Shown here: positions 50,394-58,652 of the stretch, piece after piece
How the letters are laid out: every line of letters starts with the position of its first letter
How positions within the stretch are numbered: position 1 is the first letter of the stretch
Assembly: GCA_945901125.1 (NCBI GenBank)
Contig: CAMDKD010000008.1
Location: forward strand, 1 to 64,000
DNA from: Bordetella parapertussis
GTDB taxonomy: Bacteria > Pseudomonadota > Gammaproteobacteria > Burkholderiales > Burkholderiaceae_C
DNA length: 64,000 nucleotides
Direction: 5' to 3'
The notes under the pieces: model-generated
Told to the model about the DNA's origin: nothing
The model's database searches: none
What the model saw: only the letters and a program-made list of their open reading frames with translations
Translations under genes and position numbers: made by a program

Positions 50394-51404
50394 TCAGGCG
50401 CGCAAAGGCGCGACTTTCTGGTCGATCGCGCCAAACACGCTGTGGCCGTCTTTGTCTTTCATTTCTATGCGCACGGTGTCGCCGAACTGCATGAAATCGG
50501 TGGTCGCTTTGCCGTCGAGTATGGTTTCGATGGCGCGTTTCTCAGCGATACAGCTATAGCCTTTGGGCCAGTCTTTGCGGCCATCGGTTTCAATCGCTTT
50601 GTTGCTGACGGTGCCGCTGCCTATGATGCTGCCGGCGCGCACATTGCGCGTTTTAGCCAGGTGAGAAATGAGCTGGCCGAAATGAAACGTCATCTCGGGA
50701 CCGGCATCGCACATGCCGACGCGCTTGCCGTTCCAGTCCACCCGCATGCTCAAGTGCAAACGCCCATGCTCCCAGGCGCTGCCGAGTTCGTCCAAGGTGA
50801 CCGCCACCGGGCTGAACGCGGTGGCCGGTTTGCCTTGTAAAAAGCCGAAGTTCTTGGCCAATTCGCCGGGAATGAGCCGGCGCAATGACACATCGTTGGC
50901 CAGCATCACCAAGCGTATGCCTTCCAGCGCTTCGTCTGGCGTAGCTTGCATGGGCACGTCGCCGGTGATGACCGTGACCTCGGCCTCAAAGTCGATGCCG
51001 TGCTCGGTGCTGACCGCGATGATGTCGTCGCACGCGCCGATGAAATCATCGCTGCCGCCCTGGTACATCAGCGGGTCGTCGTAATAATTCGATGGCACCT
51101 CGCTGTTGCGCGAAGCACGTACCAACTCCACATGGTTCATGTAGGCCGAGCCGTCGGCCCATTGGTAGGCGCGCGGCAACGGTGCCATGCACATCTTGGG
51201 GTCAAAAGCAAAAGCGTGTCTGGCCTTGCCTTGGTTTAAGGTTTGGTAAAGGTCTTGCAGTTGCGGGGAAATGAAGTTCCAGTCATCCAACACCTGTTGC
51301 AGCCGGGAAGCGATACCGCTCGCATAATGGGCGCTTGTCAAATCGCGTGACACCACCACCAGTTGCCCGTCGCGTGAACCATCTTTGTATGTCGCTAATT
51401 TCAT
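50394..51404 (-). CDS. fumarylacetoacetate hydrolase family protein
   Basis: A 336-residue FAH-fold protein. The metal-binding Glu residues are seen around DFEAEVTVITGDVP, with GSGTVSNKAIETDGRKDWPKGYSCIAEKRAIETI and DTVRIEMKDKDGHSVFGAIDQKV near the C-terminus. Family members hydrolyse C-C bonds of diketo acids, decarboxylate or tautomerise; the length is closer to fumarylacetoacetases than to the short 2-hydroxyhepta-dienedioate isomerases. Its start codon overlaps, on opposite strands, that of the DUF3108 gene. Confidence 0.88.
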   Translation of the reverse strand: MKLATYKDGSRDGQLVVVSRDLTSAHYASGIASRLQQVLDDWNFISPQLQDLYQTLNQGKARHAFAFDPKMCMAPLPRAYQWADGSAYMNHVELVRASRNSEVPSNYYDDPLMYQGGSDDFIGACDDIIAVSTEHGIDFEAEVTVITGDVPMQATPDEALEGIRLVMLANDVSLRRLIPGELAKNFGFLQGKPATAFSPVAVTLDELGSAWEHGRLHLSMRVDWNGKRVGMCDAGPEMTFHFGQLISHLAKTRNVRAGSIIGSGTVSNKAIETDGRKDWPKGYSCIAEKRAIETILDGKATTDFMQFGDTVRIEMKDKDGHSVFGAIDQKVAPLRA

Positions 51405-52787
51405 GCAGCCATTCTATCCATCGCCTCTGAAGCAAAGGCTGGCACCCGCTCTGTTGCTGCTGCTGGTTGTGTGGCTGCACCTGGCCGGTTTGCATTCCAT
51501 AGCAACGCTGTGGCCGACCCACCTGCTACCGGGTCAGTCCGCGCCATTGCAATTGACAGCAGGCAGCGCGCCCGGTGAGGTGGTTGCTGAGTCTGCCCCG
51601 CCAACAACTGCCGCCGCTGCACCAACGACCGCAGCCAACCCTCCATCTGTTCAAACAGCAGCGCCGGTACAAGGACTGCATGCGGTGAATATGCCTGAAG
51701 AAGATATACAGGCGGCCATCGAACAAGCCGGGAAAAAGCAAGACCCGCCAGAACAAACACCACCCGAAACTGCTGCGCCTGTTTTGCCCGAACCCGAAGC
51801 GCCGCCTGCTGTGGCTGCGGCACCGCCACCCCCGCCAGCGCCTCCCCCGCCTGCCCTTCCACCCCCTGCACCGCCTCCGACTGCGCCACCTGCCCCACCC
51901 CAAGCTGAGCCTGCGCCGACGGCCGCCGCAACGCCCCCTACGCTGCCTGCCTCACCCGCACCCGCACCCTCACCTGCACCTGCACCTGCACCGCACCCGC
52001 ACCTTCACCTGCGCCAACCACAGCCCCGCCTGCTGCTGAAGCGGCGGCCACACCGCCAAGCAGCCCCAAGACCGACAACACCGCGGCCAAAGAAACCACT
52101 GCCAACACCGTGGCAGACGAAACGCCGCCATGGTTGCCGCAGGCGCGCTTTGTCTGGCCCGCGTCCACCAAATTCATTTATGACGTGATTGGCGAAAGCA
52201 AAGGCATACGTTTTCACGCCGACGGGGACATGCTGTGGCGGCATGACGGCAAAAACTACGAGATGCGCATGGAGATACGCCATTTCCTGCTGGGCAGCAA
52301 AAGCCAAACCAGCGTCGGCCAACTGAGCGCGCAAGGCCTGCAACCCAAGCGCTTCGGCGACAAATTCAAGCAGGAAGTGGCCGCGCATTTCGACCGCGAC
52401 AAAGGCCAGTTGATTTTCAGCGCCAGCAGCAACCCGCAGCCTTTGTTACCCGCAGCACAAGACCGGCTGAGCATGTTTGCGCAATTACCGGCGCTGCTGG
52501 CGGGCTCGCCCGAGTTACGCCACAGCGGACAGCAAATCAGCTTTCAAGTGGTGGCCGCCAAAAGCGCAGATATTTGGACCTTCCAAGTCGACAAGCAAGA
52601 GACCGTGCAATTGCCCATAGGCGCGGTGAGTGCCTGGAAATTGAGCCGGGTGTTCAAGGGCAGCTACGACCAGACAGCGGATGTGTGGCTGTCGCCCGCT
52701 TACGGGTATTTGCCGGTCAAGGTACGCATTGCGCAAAGCAATGGCGATGTGCTGGAGCAAAACCTGAGCAAGGTGCAGGTGCCGTGA
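51403..52787 (+). pseudogene. DUF3108 protein with Pro/Ala-rich linker, interrupted by an apparent frameshift
   Basis: The first frame (from ATG 51403) encodes an N-terminal transmembrane segment (LAPALLLLLVVWLHLAGL) and a long Pro/Ala-rich linker. Near 51985-52000, inside a CACCTG/CACCCG repeat, the frame is lost and runs as nonsense to 52188. The frame one base off is open across the same region (TTAPPAAEAAATPPSS) and continues into a clear DUF3108 domain (FVWPASTKFIYDVIGESKGIRF...LSKVQVP) ending at 52787. One missing base in the repeat restores a single ~460-residue protein. It may be a true mutation, a phase-variable tract or a sequencing error. Confidence 0.75.
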
Positions 52788-52799
52788 AATTAATCTGCC

Positions 52800-54134
52800 T
52801 CAGGCTTGCCGCTTGATCGCCTGCGCCAGCACATCGACCATCTGCTCTATCTGAGGCTTTTCCACCACATAGGCCGGGGCCAGCACCAGGTTATCGCCGG
52901 CGCTGCGCACCAGCACGCCGTGCTTCAAACAGTCCTGGAACACAGCGTAACCGCGCGCGCCCACGCCCTTGTCTGAAGGGCTAAGTTCCACCGCTGCAGC
53001 CAGGCCCAGCGAGCGTATGCCTATCACATTCGGCAAACCTTTGATGGCGGTGTGAACTGCGTTGCCCAAGTGCGGTGCCATGCCGGCTGCGCGTTCAAAC
53101 AATTTTTCATCGGCCAACAGCTTCATGGTGGCCACCGCCGCCGCGCACGCCACCGGGTGACCCGAGTAGGTGTAGCCGTGGGAGAACTCGATCACGTGGG
53201 CAGGCGTAGGCACCGACATGATGGCCTCGTGAATGCCGTCGCGACACACCACCCCGCCCATGGGTACCACGCCGTTGGTCACGCATTTGGCAAAGTTCAG
53301 CATGTCAGGCACGACACCGAAAAAGTCGGCGGCAAACGGCGCACCCATGCGGCCGAAGCCGGTGATGACTTCATCAAAAATCAACAAAATGCCGTGCTTG
53401 TCGCAAATCTCGCGCAAGCGCTGCAAATAACCTTTGGGCGGTATGTACCAGCCCGCGCTGCCTGCCACCGGCTCAACAATGATGGCTGCCACATTGCTGG
53501 GGTCGTGCAGCGGCAGTATGCGTTGCTCCAGCTCAAGCAACCAGTCCTCGGCAAACACCGGTTGCTCGCCATGGATATACGCATGGTTGACCGGGTCGTG
53601 GATGAAGCGCAAATGGTCGACATGCGGCAGCATGGACGGGCCGAACACCTTGCGGTTACCGCCTATGCCGCCCACGCTCATGCCGCCGAAACCGACGCCG
53701 TGGTAACCGCGTTCGCGCCCTATGAACACGCTGCGCTGGCCCTGGCCGCGCGCACGGTGGTAAGCCAAGGCAATTTTCAATGAGGTGTCCGCTGCTTCCG
53801 AACCCGAGGTGCAGAAGAACACTTTGTTCAAATCGCCGGGCGCGAGTTGCGCCAGCATGTGCGCGGCTTCGAATGCGCGGTCATTGCCGAACTGAAACGC
53901 GGTGGAGTAATCCAGCGTTTGCAACTGCTTGTAAATCGCGTCGTTGATTTCACGCCGGTTGTGACCAGCGCCCACACACCACAGGCTGGAGACGCCGTCC
54001 AATACTTTGCGGCCGTCTGCTGTGCTGAAGTACATGCCGTCGGCGCCGGTAAACACCCGGGGCGACTGGTGAAAATCTTTGTTCGGGGTGAACGGCAACC
54101 AGAGGTTGTCCAGGTGAATGTCGGCAGCGCCCAT
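52800..54134 (-). CDS. class III aminotransferase, beta-alanine/omega-amino acid:pyruvate type
   Basis: A 444-residue PLP enzyme. The PLP-phosphate segment CTSGSEAADTSLKIA, the Asp of LIFDEVITGFGRMG, and the Schiff-base Lys in LNFAKCVTNGVVPMGGV (near residue 287) are present. DGVSSLWCVGAGHNRREI and the overall pattern resemble omega-amino acid-pyruvate aminotransferases. The substrate could be beta-alanine, 4-aminobutyrate or another omega-amine. Confidence 0.92.
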   Translation of the reverse strand: MGAADIHLDNLWLPFTPNKDFHQSPRVFTGADGMYFSTADGRKVLDGVSSLWCVGAGHNRREINDAIYKQLQTLDYSTAFQFGNDRAFEAAHMLAQLAPGDLNKVFFCTSGSEAADTSLKIALAYHRARGQGQRSVFIGRERGYHGVGFGGMSVGGIGGNRKVFGPSMLPHVDHLRFIHDPVNHAYIHGEQPVFAEDWLLELEQRILPLHDPSNVAAIIVEPVAGSAGWYIPPKGYLQRLREICDKHGILLIFDEVITGFGRMGAPFAADFFGVVPDMLNFAKCVTNGVVPMGGVVCRDGIHEAIMSVPTPAHVIEFSHGYTYSGHPVACAAAVATMKLLADEKLFERAAGMAPHLGNAVHTAIKGLPNVIGIRSLGLAAAVELSPSDKGVGARGYAVFQDCLKHGVLVRSAGDNLVLAPAYVVEKPQIEQMVDVLAQAIKRQA

Positions 54135-54184
54135 GGCTTGTGTCTCCTTAAACAGTCAGCATGCCCCGGGCGGTGCCGCGGTCT

Positions 54185-54991
54185 TTAAGGCATTCTAGGG
54201 CGCATCTCCTCGGGCAAGTCCAGCGCCACGGTTTCCACCGAAGTCACCAGCCCGAGGGTGTAAGCGTCGAGCTGCGGGTATTCGGTGCAGCGCCAGCGCG
54301 GTGTGCTTGATGTCGGGCAATGCAAAGTGATGCGGTCGCGCGGACTGTTACGGCTGATTTCGCGAATCAGCACAAAACCGCTGGCGTCTTTCATCTCAAA
54401 CAGCGCCACTCGCAACAAGCCGGCATCGTATTTTTCGCCCATACGTTCCTTGTAAAACGCCAGCATCTCGGTCGCATGAGCCGGCAACAGTTGACCGGTC
54501 AAAGGCATGCTGGGGCCGTGTATGCCGACCACTGTCAAGCGTGGCTCGTAACCGGTGGCGTATTGGCGCTGTTGCCCGGCCATGAAAATGATGGAACACG
54601 CCGATAAACAAGGCCCGGCGACCAGCGTGGTGACGCCGCGCGTGGTCAACCAACGCGCGATGTTCATGCTGGCGTTCAAATGCCCGCCGCGTGAGTTCAC
54701 CAGTATCAATCGCTTGACCGGCGCGGCATCAAACTCGGCGCGCAATTTCACATCGTCATTGGCAACAATGTCTCCGCTGATGAACACATCGCTGTCCACC
54801 CGCAGTATGTTGATGGCATGCGTCTGAGACACGACGCCTAGCAACAAGCACAACACGCCTGCGCAACGCAGCAAAGCGTGTGCGCCAAAGGTGTAAGTGA
54901 GCGCCTTGACGCGCTGTTTGAACCGCGCAAACATTGCAAAAAACGGCTGGCATGAATGAATACATTGGCGTACAAATAAAGCGCAGAACAT
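54185..54991 (-). CDS. exported ClpP-fold protein (COG3904-like)
   Basis: A 268-residue protein with a hydrophobic export segment (about residues 41-58, ending SQTHA) and a ClpP/crotonase-like fold. LILVNSRGGHLNASMNIARWL matches the NSPGG strand, GPCLSACSIIFMAG places a Ser at the nucleophile position, and VVGIHGPS supplies a His. This fits the predicted periplasmic group COG3904, whose activity is unproven. I use the ATG at 54991 because a GGAGG site lies 8 bp upstream; a Met 19 codons later is an alternative. An 11-bp inverted repeat covers the ribosome binding site and this ATG. Confidence 0.7.
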   Translation of the reverse strand: MFCALFVRQCIHSCQPFFAMFARFKQRVKALTYTFGAHALLRCAGVLCLLLGVVSQTHAINILRVDSDVFISGDIVANDDVKLRAEFDAAPVKRLILVNSRGGHLNASMNIARWLTTRGVTTLVAGPCLSACSIIFMAGQQRQYATGYEPRLTVVGIHGPSMPLTGQLLPAHATEMLAFYKERMGEKYDAGLLRVALFEMKDASGFVLIREISRNSPRDRITLHCPTSSTPRWRCTEYPQLDAYTLGLVTSVETVALDLPEEMRPRMP

Positions 54992-55026
54992 GAAGACCTC
55001 CAGAGATTGACTGATAGGTCTTCATG
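54989..55026 (-). promoter_or_regulatory. hairpin over the ribosome binding site and start codon of the COG3904-like gene
   Basis: CATGAAGACCT (54989-54999) and AGGTCTTCATG (55016-55026) are perfect complements with a 16-bp spacer. In the minus-strand transcript the downstream arm contains the end of the GGAGG site and the ATG, so the folded leader would hide the start. Translational control is inference. Confidence 0.5.
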
Positions 55027-55329
55027 GGCAAAACGAGTGCCATAGCGCAGGTCTTACTTTCGGTTGCTTTTCATCCGATCAAACGCGAAAAAGCACACCT
55101 AGGCATTCAGAGGTTTTTCTGTTTTCTCGACAGTTGTTGAATTAGCGGAAGTCACTCGCCGTGAATAAATTGACACTGCGGCTGATGGACGTGCAGGGCT
55201 GCATGTCGTGCTTGAATGCCTCTTTCTTACATGCACGGCGCTGCGCAAAAGCCTGTTTTTGCCGCAGGCCATACAGGGCAAATACATTGCTTTTTTCAGA
55301 CGCAAGGCCTGACGGTTTACAGTAGCGAC
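55027..55329. other. intergenic region without a recognised gene
   Basis: About 300 bp between the COG3904-like gene and the FAD-linked oxidase. Short open frames here have no protein-like character. AGGCATTCA (55102) and TGAATGCCT (about 55213) form a distant inverted pair, which might fold an untranslated leader, but nothing else supports an RNA gene. The glcD-type promoter should lie in its right half. Confidence 0.4.
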
Positions 55330-56844
55330 ATGAACGCCATTACCTCACCCGATATTCAACATTTGCAAACCGTTGCAAATACTCTTGCGGCGCGCAGTGC
55401 GCAAGTGGTACACGCATTGCGTCAAGTGCTGCCCGCACACGCCGTGTTGTCTTCGTCTGAAAACACCACGCCTTATGAATGCGATGGTTTGACCGCTTAC
55501 CGCCAACGCCCTTTGTGCGTCGCGCTGCCCGAAACCTACGAGCAAGTGCAAGCCGTGCTGCGTACCTGCCATGCGCTGTCTGTTCCGGTGGTCGCGCGCG
55601 GTGCAGGCACAGGCTTGTCAGGTGGCGCCATGCCGCACGCCCAAGGTGTGACCTTGTCACTCGCCAAGTTCAACCGCATTTTGAAAATGGACGCGCACAG
55701 CAGAACCGCTGTGGTGCAAAGCGGTGTGCGCAATCTCGCCATCAGTGAGGCTGCAGCGCCATTGGGTTTGTATTACGCGCCCGACCCGTCTAGCCAAATC
55801 GCTTGCAGCATTGGCGGCAACGTGGCGGAAAACTCCGGCGGCGTGCATTGTTTGAAATACGGTTTGACTTTGCACAACGTGATGAAGGTCAAAGGCTTGA
55901 CGATTGAAGGCGAGTGGATTGAATTCGGTGGCGATGCACTGGACTCACCCGGCCTGGATTTGTTGCCGCTGGTGGTCGGCTCCGAAGGCATGCTGGCCAT
56001 CACACTTGAAGTGACGGTCAAGCTCACGCCCAAACCGCAACTCGCGCGTTGCATCATGGCCAGCTTTGACGATTTGCGCAAAGCCGGTGACGCAGTCGCT
56101 GCCGTGATTGCGGCCGGCATTATTCCGGCGGGTTTGGAGATGATGGACAAGCCCATGACCGCAGCGGTGGAAGACTTTGTGCACGCCGGTTACGACTTGA
56201 ACGCCGCAGCGATTTTGCTGTGTGAAAGCGACGGCACGCCCGAAGAAGTGGAAGAAGAAATCGGCCGCATGAGCGCGGTGCTGCAAAGCTGCGGCGCGAC
56301 AGCTATTGCGGTCAGCAAAGACGAGGCCGAGCGATTGAAATTTTGGAGCGGCCGCAAAAACGCATTTCCCGCCAGCGGCCGCATCAGCCCGGACTATATG
56401 TGCATGGACTCGACCATTCCGCGCAAACGTTTGGCCGACATACTGCTGGCGATTGCCGAGATGGAAAAAAAATATGGTTTGCGCTGCGCCAATGTGTTTC
56501 ATGCAGGCGACGGCAATTTGCATCCTTTGATTTTGTTTGACGCAAACGACCCGGACCAGTTGCACCGCTGCGAACTCTTTGGCGCGGATATTTTGGAAAC
56601 CAGTGTGGCCATGGGCGGCACCGTCACCGGCGAACACGGTGTGGGCGTGGAAAAACTCAACTCCATGTGCGTGCAGTTTTCAGCGGCTGAAAACGAGCAA
56701 ATGTTCGGGGTGAAACGCGCGTTCGACCCCAGCGGTTTGCTTAACCCCGGCAAAGTGATTCCGACGCTGCAACGCTGCGCCGAGTACGGCAAGATGCTGG
56801 TGAGAGGTGGGCAGTTGAGTCACCCGGAGTTGCCGAGGTTTTGA
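55330..56844 (+). CDS. FAD-linked oxidase, glycolate oxidase GlcD/D-lactate dehydrogenase type
   Basis: A 504-residue flavoprotein of the FAD_binding_4/FAD-oxidase_C family. The PP-loop segment VPVVARGAGTGLSGGAMPHAQGV lies near residue 90, the second FAD segment DPSSQIACSIGGNVAENSGG near 155, and the C-terminal domain carries NVFHAGDGNLHPLILFD and GTVTGEHGVGVEKL. Closest in outline are GlcD and D-lactate dehydrogenases; no glcE/glcF genes are adjacent, so the substrate is open. I start at MNAITSPD (55330). Confidence 0.9.
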   Translation: MNAITSPDIQHLQTVANTLAARSAQVVHALRQVLPAHAVLSSSENTTPYECDGLTAYRQRPLCVALPETYEQVQAVLRTCHALSVPVVARGAGTGLSGGAMPHAQGVTLSLAKFNRILKMDAHSRTAVVQSGVRNLAISEAAAPLGLYYAPDPSSQIACSIGGNVAENSGGVHCLKYGLTLHNVMKVKGLTIEGEWIEFGGDALDSPGLDLLPLVVGSEGMLAITLEVTVKLTPKPQLARCIMASFDDLRKAGDAVAAVIAAGIIPAGLEMMDKPMTAAVEDFVHAGYDLNAAAILLCESDGTPEEVEEEIGRMSAVLQSCGATAIAVSKDEAERLKFWSGRKNAFPASGRISPDYMCMDSTIPRKRLADILLAIAEMEKKYGLRCANVFHAGDGNLHPLILFDANDPDQLHRCELFGADILETSVAMGGTVTGEHGVGVEKLNSMCVQFSAAENEQMFGVKRAFDPSGLLNPGKVIPTLQRCAEYGKMLVRGGQLSHPELPRF

Positions 56845-56845
56845 T

Positions 56846-57181
56846 TCAGTGCAAAGCAGCCAGAGCCGCTTCCGGAGCTTTATCTAGGATTTTTAATAGA
56901 GCCTTGGCCGCACCTGTCGGACTGCGTTTGCCTTGCTCCCAGTTGCGAATGGTCTCCAATGACACATCAATGCGTGTTGCAAATTCGGCTTGGCTAAATC
57001 CAAGGCGTCGTCGCACACGCCGCGCAAATTTGGCCGCATCTTGCATGGCCAATGCATCATCTTGCGATGCTTGATCTGCAATTTGAGCTTCGGTGGTCGC
57101 ATCCACTTTGGCTTTGTTGATCCGTCCAATCCGTTTAAGAGACACGGTTGCGGGGTCAATTTTGATGCGTGTTATTTTCAT
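56846..57181 (-). CDS. helix-turn-helix antitoxin paired with BrnT
   Basis: A 111-residue protein with a C-terminal XRE helix-turn-helix (RRLGFSQAEFATRIDVSLETIRNWEQGKRSPTGAAKALLKIL, residues 58-100) and an N-terminal region that probably contacts the toxin. It overlaps the BrnT gene by 26 bp. BrnT toxins usually pair with BrnA (ribbon-helix-helix); an XRE-type partner is a known but less common alternative. I start at MKITRIKID. Confidence 0.85.
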   Translation of the reverse strand: MKITRIKIDPATVSLKRIGRINKAKVDATTEAQIADQASQDDALAMQDAAKFARRVRRRLGFSQAEFATRIDVSLETIRNWEQGKRSPTGAAKALLKILDKAPEAALAALH

Positions 57182-57437
57182 ACAGTGTGATTTCTCGGCT
57201 ATTGGCTTTTCGGGCAGAAATAATGCGCGTCGCATTACCTCTTTGTGTGTAAACCAAAACAAAAACTCTTGACTCAATACGGCCATACAAGTTGAATCTT
57301 GCTTCGCCGTAGCTATGTCTCAGATCCGCTCGGATCAGACGACCCGAATCAAAGAATGCTTTGGCCCCATAAGCAAAGTCAAAACCCCTGCTCAGAAAGC
57401 AGGACTGGCTTTTGGCTTCATCCCATTCAAATTGCAT
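57156..57437 (-). CDS. brnT: BrnT family toxin
   Basis: A 93-residue RelE-fold ribonuclease toxin. The BrnT signature is visible: FEWDEAKSQS at the start, DFAYGAKAFFD, GEARFNLYGRIESRVFVLVYTQRG and the C-terminal RIISARKANSREITLYENN. It is first in the module and overlaps its HTH antitoxin. Confidence 0.88.
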   Translation of the reverse strand: MQFEWDEAKSQSCFLSRGFDFAYGAKAFFDSGRLIRADLRHSYGEARFNLYGRIESRVFVLVYTQRGNATRIISARKANSREITLYENNTHQN

Positions 57438-57851
57438 GATGCAAAGTAGGCCATTGGCCTATAAATTGTAACTCTAGATTTAAAGTATTTGCTCTGCAAA
57501 ACATAGAATGACATGTTGGGCGAGATGTACTGGCCTGTGTATCACTGAGCGTTACGTTTTTTGTGACTTACTGTTGCGCGGTGATATGAGGTATTCCTGT
57601 CAGGCTATATTTATAAATGCGATGACGAAAACCAGCAATTTGCAATAAATCAACTCCCCCCAAACACCGCCGCTTCCAAGTCAGCACTCATGCCCATAGA
57701 CAAAGTGTCAAACTGAGGCAAAGCCAAAGCCACTTGCCGTTCTTCATAGCGGCCATCCGCGCCGAGTGTTCGCCCTGCTGACAGGTCAAGAATAGGGCTT
57801 CTTCATCCGGCCTAGACTGCGCATCTGCATTGACAAAATTTAAGAGCATCC
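57438..57851. other. intergenic region, no intact gene
   Basis: The 414 bp between brnT and the methyltransferase-like gene are AT-rich on the left. The only recognisable content is a truncated yggS fragment (see 57660-57721) fused to other short sequence; no intact gene, RNA gene or clear promoter is seen. Confidence 0.5.
57660..57721 (-). pseudogene. truncated duplicate of the 3' end of yggS
   Basis: On the minus strand this reads PQFDTLSMGMSADLEAAVFGGS then stop. It matches the end of the intact YggS encoded at 58653-59342 except that the segment between AAV and AVFG is missing, as by deletion between two ACCGCCG repeats. DNA identity over the shared part is almost complete. It has no start of its own. 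Confidence 0.75.
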
Positions 57852-58436
57852 ATGGAACTTTTGACTTTTTTTCTGCTTTATTTTGGCTTGACCTTTGTCT
57901 GGCGATCGGTGGTGGTGTACCGCAAAACAGGTCTCAATCCCTTGGTGTTGGGTAAGGGCGATGACGCCTACGGCTATGTGGGGCGCGCCTTCAAGCTGAC
58001 CATCATGCTCATCGCCACTTTTGTGCTGGTGCGCGCCTCTTGGCCAGCTTCAACACAAGAGCTCGGTACGATTGCGGCGCTGCAAACGCCCACGTGGACC
58101 GTGCTGGGATGGGTGTTGATGGGTCTGTCCTTGGCGCTGATGCTGGTGGCACAGGCAGAAATGGGGCTGTCATGGCGTATTGGCATTGATGAAAAAAACC
58201 GCACAGGCTTGGTAACAGGCGGTCTGTTTGGTCTGTCGCGCAACCCGATATTTTTAAGCCTACGCATTACCTTGCTAGGCCTGTTTTTTCACAGCCCAAA
58301 CGGCCTGACGCTGGCGCTGGCCTGCGTCGGCGAGGTGCTGATGCAACTACAGGTGAGATTGGAAGAGCAGCACCTCTTGGGTCAGCACGGCGTGGAGTAC
58401 GCCACCTACTGCCAAAAAGTGCGGCGCTGGATGTGA
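57852..58436 (+). CDS. membrane methyltransferase-like protein (isoprenylcysteine carboxyl methyltransferase fold)
   Basis: A 194-residue membrane protein with four to five hydrophobic segments (LLTFFLLYFGLTFVW, LTIMLIATFVLV, WVLMGLSLALMLVAQ, NGLTLALACVGEVL). The C-terminal block GLVTGGLFGLSRNPIFLSLRITLLGLF...RLEEQHLLGQHGVEYATYCQKVRRWM is the SAM-binding region of the ICMT/PEMT-like family. The substrate in bacteria is generally unknown. It is flanked by a duplicated piece of yggS. Confidence 0.85.
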   Translation: MELLTFFLLYFGLTFVWRSVVVYRKTGLNPLVLGKGDDAYGYVGRAFKLTIMLIATFVLVRASWPASTQELGTIAALQTPTWTVLGWVLMGLSLALMLVAQAEMGLSWRIGIDEKNRTGLVTGGLFGLSRNPIFLSLRITLLGLFFHSPNGLTLALACVGEVLMQLQVRLEEQHLLGQHGVEYATYCQKVRRWM

Positions 58437-58511
58437 TGCAGGCAACTTGTCAAACACCTCAAATTAGCCTGAATCTGCATCACCAGATACTGCATTCAAA
58501 CAAGCCGTCAT

Positions 58512-58587
58512 GCTGTGCCTGTCCGTGTAGCGAACGTCGCAGCTTTGTGTCGCAGCTTTGCTGCGGTGAGCGGCGGACGGGCACAGC
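58512..58587. repeat. long inverted repeat between two genes
   Basis: GCTGTGCCTGTCCG (58512-58525) pairs with CGGACGGGCACAGC (58574-58587) with one mismatch; the interior has a 13-bp direct repeat (GTCGCAGCTTTGT/GTCGCAGCTTTGC). It could be a small repetitive element or a strong transcriptional hairpin. It lies within the 216-bp gap between convergent genes. Confidence 0.5.
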
Positions 58588-58652
58588 GTGTCGGCTTATC
58601 AGGGATGGCTTGACTTCGTTCGGCAAGACAGGTGTGGCCAAATGACGACGAC

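Noticed and set aside
55099..55305. A 68-codon minus-strand open frame in the gap before the FAD-linked oxidase
   Set aside because: No ribosome binding site, no recognisable fold and a Ser/Arg/Thr-rich composition; treated as non-coding.
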